A DNA stretch of 64,000 nt from 2-02-FULL-55-14 sp964534125 (GTDB lineage Bacteria > Bacteroidota > Ignavibacteria > UBA10030), in the NCBI GenBank assembly GCA_964534125.1, contig CAZHOJ010000006.1, positions 124,001 to 188,000 of the forward strand. The letters are read 5' to 3'. A program made the translations under genes and the position numbers. Shown piece after piece: positions 59,470 to 64,000 of this stretch; position 1 is the first letter of the stretch, and each line of letters starts with the position of its first letter. Below the pieces are notes generated by a model. It saw only the letters and a program-made list of their open reading frames with translations. It was not told where the DNA came from and did not search any database.

Positions 59470-60780
59470 ATGTCAAAGAAGGTCTATGTCGAGACATACG
59501 GCTGCCAGATGAATCTGGCCGATTCGGAGGTCGTTCTGAGCATCCTGAACGATGCAGGATACTCCCGGACGGATCAGGCAAGGCATGCCGATGTCATTTT
59601 CGTGAACACGTGCGCCATTCGTGAGAATGCCGAGGCACGGGTCTACGGCCGCCTGGGCGACTTCAAGCACCTGAAGAAGGAGAATCCGGGTGTGATCGTG
59701 GGTGTGCTTGGGTGCATGGCAGAGCGGCTGCGCAAAGACCTGCTCGAAACGGAATCGTACGTCGACCTCGTGGTCGGTCCGGATGAATATCGAAAGCTGC
59801 CAGCTTTGGTAGAGGATGCAGAGGAAGGGCACAAGGGGATCGCAGTGAAGCTTTCCCGCGTGGAGAACTACGACGACATCGTTCCGCTCCGGACAGAAGG
59901 CATCAGCGCCTGGGTATCCGTGATGCGGGGATGCGACAAGTTCTGCACGTTCTGCGTGGTGCCGTTCACGCGTGGACGCGAACGAAGCCGTACGGTGGAA
60001 GGCGTTGTCAACGAAGTGCGTGGCCTGATCGGACAGGGGTTCAAAGAAGTGACGCTCCTGGGGCAGAATGTGAACTCGTACCGCGACGGGGATGCGGACT
60101 TCGCCGACCTTCTGGCTGCCGTTGCCGCACTCGACCCGTCCCTGCGCGTGCGGTTCACCACATCGCATCCTCAGGACATGTCCGACAAGCTCATCGAAAC
60201 GATAGCCTCGCACGACAACATCTGTAATTACATTCATCTTCCGGTACAGTCAGGGTCCGACCGTATCCTCCGGCTGATGAACAGGACCTACACTGCGGAC
60301 CACTACCTTCGACTCGTCGAAAAGATCCGCAGGAACATTCCGGACGTGAGCCTCTCGACGGACATCATCGCAGGTTTCCCGGGGGAGACCGATGACGAGC
60401 ACAAGATGACGCTCGACCTGATGAGGACGGTCGGGTATGAGGGTGCCTACACGTTCAAGTATTCGCCGCGGGAGAACACGAAGGCGTGGGAAATGGAGGA
60501 CTCGGTGCCGGAAGAGGAGAAGGTCCGTCGCCTGAACGAGATCATCGAGCTGCAGCGGTCGATATCGTATGCAAAGAACCAGCAGGAGGTCGGGAAAGTG
60601 ACATCGGTGCTCGTGGAAGGTGAGAGCAGAAAATCGACGCTCGACCATTGCGGCCGAACGGATACGAACAAGATGGTGGTCTTCCCGCGGAACGGCGAAG
60701 CGCGCGGAGACTACATCGACGTACGGATCGAGCGAGCGAACGCGGCGACATTGTTCGGGACGATCGTCCCCCACATCTGA
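59470..60780 (+). CDS. miaB: tRNA-2-methylthio-N6-dimethylallyladenosine synthase
   Basis: 436 residues. N-terminal UPF0004 domain with cluster cysteines in TYGCQMNLADSE, NTCAIRENA and VLGCMAERL; radical-SAM domain with C155-x3-C159-x2-C162 (RGCDKFCTFCVVPFTRGRE); GFKEVTLLGQNVNSY; and a C-terminal TRAM domain (about 370-433). It adds a methylthio group at A37 of tRNAs reading UNN codons. The motif RGRERSR after the third Cys distinguishes MiaB from RimO and MtaB. Followed 19 bases later by the SPOR-domain gene. Confidence 0.96.
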   Translation: MSKKVYVETYGCQMNLADSEVVLSILNDAGYSRTDQARHADVIFVNTCAIRENAEARVYGRLGDFKHLKKENPGVIVGVLGCMAERLRKDLLETESYVDLVVGPDEYRKLPALVEDAEEGHKGIAVKLSRVENYDDIVPLRTEGISAWVSVMRGCDKFCTFCVVPFTRGRERSRTVEGVVNEVRGLIGQGFKEVTLLGQNVNSYRDGDADFADLLAAVAALDPSLRVRFTTSHPQDMSDKLIETIASHDNICNYIHLPVQSGSDRILRLMNRTYTADHYLRLVEKIRRNIPDVSLSTDIIAGFPGETDDEHKMTLDLMRTVGYEGAYTFKYSPRENTKAWEMEDSVPEEEKVRRLNEIIELQRSISYAKNQQEVGKVTSVLVEGESRKSTLDHCGRTDTNKMVVFPRNGEARGDYIDVRIERANAATLFGTIVPHI

Positions 60781-60799
60781 GGATGGAAGGAGTACCTAC

Positions 60800-61534
60800 A
60801 TGAGACAGACAACACTGATGCTTCTGATGTGCACGATGACGGGGCTGGTGCCTGCACAGACGTCGTCCGGTGAGCCGGACATCCAGCGGCGCCTGGAGAT
60901 GATCGAGCGCGGACAGGGCGGACTGGTCGAAGGCGAACTTCCGCAGCTCATGACGATGTACCAGAACAATCCGGGCGTCATGTACCTGCAGGGTGTTCTG
61001 ACCACGGACGGGACAGAGGCGGCTAAGATCTACCAGAGCATCATCGACAATTTTCCCAAGAGCGAATGGGCCGACGATGCGCTGTTCCGGTTGTATCAGT
61101 ACTACGCCTCCGTCGGCCTGTACAAGACCGCTGAACAGAAACTCGACCAGCTGAAGCTCGAGTACCCATTCTCCACCTATGCAACGGAAGAGCCGGAGGC
61201 GAAGCCCCTCTCACAGGGGAACGCACCCGTCCAAACAGGCACAGAGCAGCAGCCGGAGAAGCCCATGGTCGTGCAACCCGAGCAGCCTGTGCAGAAGTTC
61301 TCGTCGACCTTTACCCTGCAGGTAGGGGCCTTCTCGACGATGGAGAATGCGGAGACCCTGAAGCAGCGGTTCGAAAAGGAAGGGTACGCCTCGAACATCT
61401 TCACGATCACACGCGACGGAAAGAAGCTGCACAAGGTATGGGTTGGAGAGTTCCAGAACCAGGAAGACGCAAGGGTCTTTTTGGGCGAAGTGAAGAAGAA
61501 GTTTGGATTGGACGCTATAGTGGTTTCCCGGTAG
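60800..61534 (+). CDS. Exported SPOR-domain protein with TPR-like helices
   Basis: 244 residues from ATG 60800 (GGAAGGAGT upstream), giving a signal peptide (MRQTTLMLLMCTMTGLVPAQ). Helical TPR-like part at about 25-125 (AAKIYQSIIDNFPKSEWADDAL), a Pro/Gln-rich linker (about 130-165), and a C-terminal SPOR domain (about 168-244: FTLQVGAFSTMENAETLKQRF, VWVGEFQNQEDARVFLGEV). SPOR domains bind denuded peptidoglycan at division sites. Probably a periplasmic cell-wall or division protein, cotranscribed with miaB. Confidence 0.88.
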   Translation: MRQTTLMLLMCTMTGLVPAQTSSGEPDIQRRLEMIERGQGGLVEGELPQLMTMYQNNPGVMYLQGVLTTDGTEAAKIYQSIIDNFPKSEWADDALFRLYQYYASVGLYKTAEQKLDQLKLEYPFSTYATEEPEAKPLSQGNAPVQTGTEQQPEKPMVVQPEQPVQKFSSTFTLQVGAFSTMENAETLKQRFEKEGYASNIFTITRDGKKLHKVWVGEFQNQEDARVFLGEVKKKFGLDAIVVSR

Positions 61535-61646
61535 ACCCGGAAGGTTTGAAGCAAAGAGCGAAGAGGGAAAAGAGTACGGCGGGGCGGCACGTTTCGCTTT
61601 TTGCTCTTCGCCTTTCGCTGATCGGAACGAGGTCCCCCAGTAAGTT

Positions 61647-62751
<1,105 letters not shown>

Positions 62752-62759
<8 letters not shown>

Positions 62760-63369
62760 GAAGCCTCCCGCAGAGCCCGCAAAGAGCGCCAAGGGGGATA
62801 GTACTGTGAACTCTTTGCACCATCCCATTCCGGTTCTGCGTACGCCGCGCCCTTTGCGCGAGTCCGTTCGTTATCTCCTCCTTCTGTCGATGCTGATCCT
62901 GGGGATTCTGTTCACTGGTGGTTGTTCCTACTCTTTCCGCGGAGGGACGGTGCCCCCGCATTTGTCGACGGTTGCTATCCCTGTCGTCGATGATGTCAGC
63001 GGCTATGGCGATCCCTCGCTGCGCGAACGGTTCACGCAGGAATTGACGCAGGCGTTCATTACGGATGCGTCGCTCGAACTGGCCGACCGTAACACCGCCG
63101 ATGCCGTTCTGGACGGGACCATTGTTGAAGTGCGGGATGCTCCCAGCGTCCTTCAGGGGGGCGAGCAGGTCGCACAGCGGCGCATCACGGTGCGCATCCG
63201 CATGATCTTCAACGACCTGAAGCTCCGCAAGGAGGTCTGGTCCAAGGAGTTCACCAGCTACGGCGACTATCCCTCCGGCGGCGGGCTGACGCAGCGCCAG
63301 GAGGGGATAGACGAGGCGATACGGAAACTGACAGAGGACATCCTGAACGAGACCGTCGCGGGCTGGTAG
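62752..63369 (+). CDS. lptE: LptE-like lipopolysaccharide-assembly lipoprotein
   Basis: 205 residues. Signal with lipobox LFTGGC, so C58 would be lipidated; the signal is preceded by about 40 extra residues, so the true start may be later (a GTG lies in frame at 62806). After the Cys: YSFRGGTVPPHLSTVAIPVV, LRERFTQELTQAFITDASLEL, and TADAVLDGTIVEVRDAP, which match the LptE/RlpB family (lipoprotein plug of the LptD barrel). Encoded between a sigma-54 activator and a glycosyltransferase, so it may belong to an envelope operon. Confidence 0.8.
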
Positions 63370-63374
63370 TCCTC

Positions 63375-64000
63375 ATGCTCCATCTTCCCCTTCCGCTGTT
63401 CCCTCTCTCTGTCCATCCGCTGGACCTTGTGCTCGACGCCACACTTGTATTGTATGCCCTGAGTCTGGCCGTGCTCTTCGTTGTTGCTGGGCAGGGATTC
63501 ATTCTGCTCGCTCTCGACGGTCGGGAAAGGCCACGCGATCTGTCAAACAGAGTACCGTTCCAATCGATCCCGATCGTAACGATTCAGCTGCCGGTATTCA
63601 ACGAACTGCACGTCGTGGAGCGTCTCATCCGGGCAGTCTGTGCCATCGATCATCCGCGCGACAAGTTCGAAGTGCAGGTCCTGGACGATTCATCGGACGC
63701 GACGGCCGACGTCATCGCCGCCCTGGTGAACGAATATCGCTCTGCCGGAGTGGACATCCGGCACATCCGAAGGCATTCGCGGCGAGGCTTTAAGGCAGGA
63801 GCGTTGCAGGAGGGACTGCAGGATGCCCGGGGAGAGTTCATTGCCATCTTCGACGCGGATTTTGTTCCAAGGCCTTCGTTCCTCAGAGAGACGATGCCCC
63901 ACTTCGCCGACCCTTCGGTCGGCCTTGTGCAGACGAGGTGGGAGCATCTGAACGCGGCGTATTCTCCGCTGACGCGTGTGCAGGAATTCGGGTTCGACAT
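63375..64000 (+). CDS. Family-2 glycosyltransferase, cellulose-synthase-like (runs off the window)
   Basis: About 208 residues are visible from ATG 63375. A membrane helix at about 20-42 (LVLYALSLAVLFVVAGQGF), then the GT2 nucleotide-sugar domain: VTIQLPVFNELHVVERLIRA, VLDDSSDATADVI, the lysine-rich RRGFKAGALQEGL, and FDADFVPRPSFL with the DxD metal motif, followed by VGLVQTRWEHLN. It is a processive-type membrane glycosyltransferase of the CelA-like group, continuing beyond 64000. Starts 5 bases after the LptE-like stop. Confidence 0.9.
   Translation, partial: MLHLPLPLFPLSVHPLDLVLDATLVLYALSLAVLFVVAGQGFILLALDGRERPRDLSNRVPFQSIPIVTIQLPVFNELHVVERLIRAVCAIDHPRDKFEVQVLDDSSDATADVIAALVNEYRSAGVDIRHIRRHSRRGFKAGALQEGLQDARGEFIAIFDADFVPRPSFLRETMPHFADPSVGLVQTRWEHLNAAYSPLTRVQEFGFD

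Overview
The window looks like a metagenome-assembled scaffold of a GC-rich bacterium from the Bacteroidota/Chlorobiota (FCB) side of the tree, perhaps near Ignavibacteria. The main pointer is the C-terminal sorting domain of type IX secretion (NYPNPFNP..., then a conserved barrel-like tail ending IVLMK) on four secreted proteins. A fused alpha-beta E1 dehydrogenase, a GNAT/carbon-nitrogen hydrolase fusion and outer-membrane proteins fit the same affiliation. A run of 100 N at 19139-19238 is flanked on both sides by the same 55 bases, as expected of a short-read assembly join. No tRNA, rRNA, CRISPR array, transposase or phage gene was seen.

Layout. 1-3489: the 5' end of dxr (minus strand), then a TPR protein and a conserved secreted protein, coupled by an ATGA overlap. 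3735-22632: the most striking region. It holds two paralogous copies of a four-gene module: a sensor histidine kinase whose extracellular part is a right-handed beta-helix, a NarL-type response regulator (ATGA-coupled), a stand-alone receiver protein, and a secreted beta-helix protein with a type IX sorting domain. The secreted protein carries the same N-terminal beta-helix as the kinase. Both receiver/beta-helix operons start behind the same DNA element: an inverted repeat of NarL-like half-sites (TGAGTA-N4-TACTCA), a third half-site 6 bp further on, and an identical TTCCCCATCTGG block. In copy 2 the secreted beta-helix is fused to a serine esterase. Between the copies lie two secreted beta-propeller-repeat proteins, one with about 14 nearly identical 52-residue units.

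22927-31672: a tight operon of a PAP2 phosphatase, an acyl/thioester-reductase-like SDR, a UbiA-like membrane enzyme, a PEP-synthase-like dikinase without the PEP-binding barrel, a GNAT-like protein and a MacB/LolD-type ABC exporter. It looks like an uncharacterised lipid or small-molecule pathway and ends in a clear terminator. 31758-38574 (minus): anti-sigma and ECF sigma factors; an ATGA-coupled operon of serine hydrolase, exported MsrA and M14 peptidase; and an outer-membrane barrel with a bactofilin-like N-terminal part.

38763-54845: pdxJ; a Gfo/Idh/MocA oxidoreductase; three sodium/proton antiporter systems (a CPA-type, NhaA and Mrp A-G) interrupted by a GNAT/amidase fusion; the fused E1 dehydrogenase; and a D-threonine-aldolase-like enzyme coupled to a YdfG-like SDR. 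55014-64000: a DUF423 protein; a minus-strand group of a redoxin, a small cysteine-containing peptide with a double-glycine-type motif and an exported protein; pta; a remnant of an alcohol dehydrogenase; miaB; a SPOR-domain protein; a sigma-54 activator; an LptE-like lipoprotein; and the start of a family-2 glycosyltransferase that runs off the end. Dispersed intergenic repeats of three kinds occur at several places.
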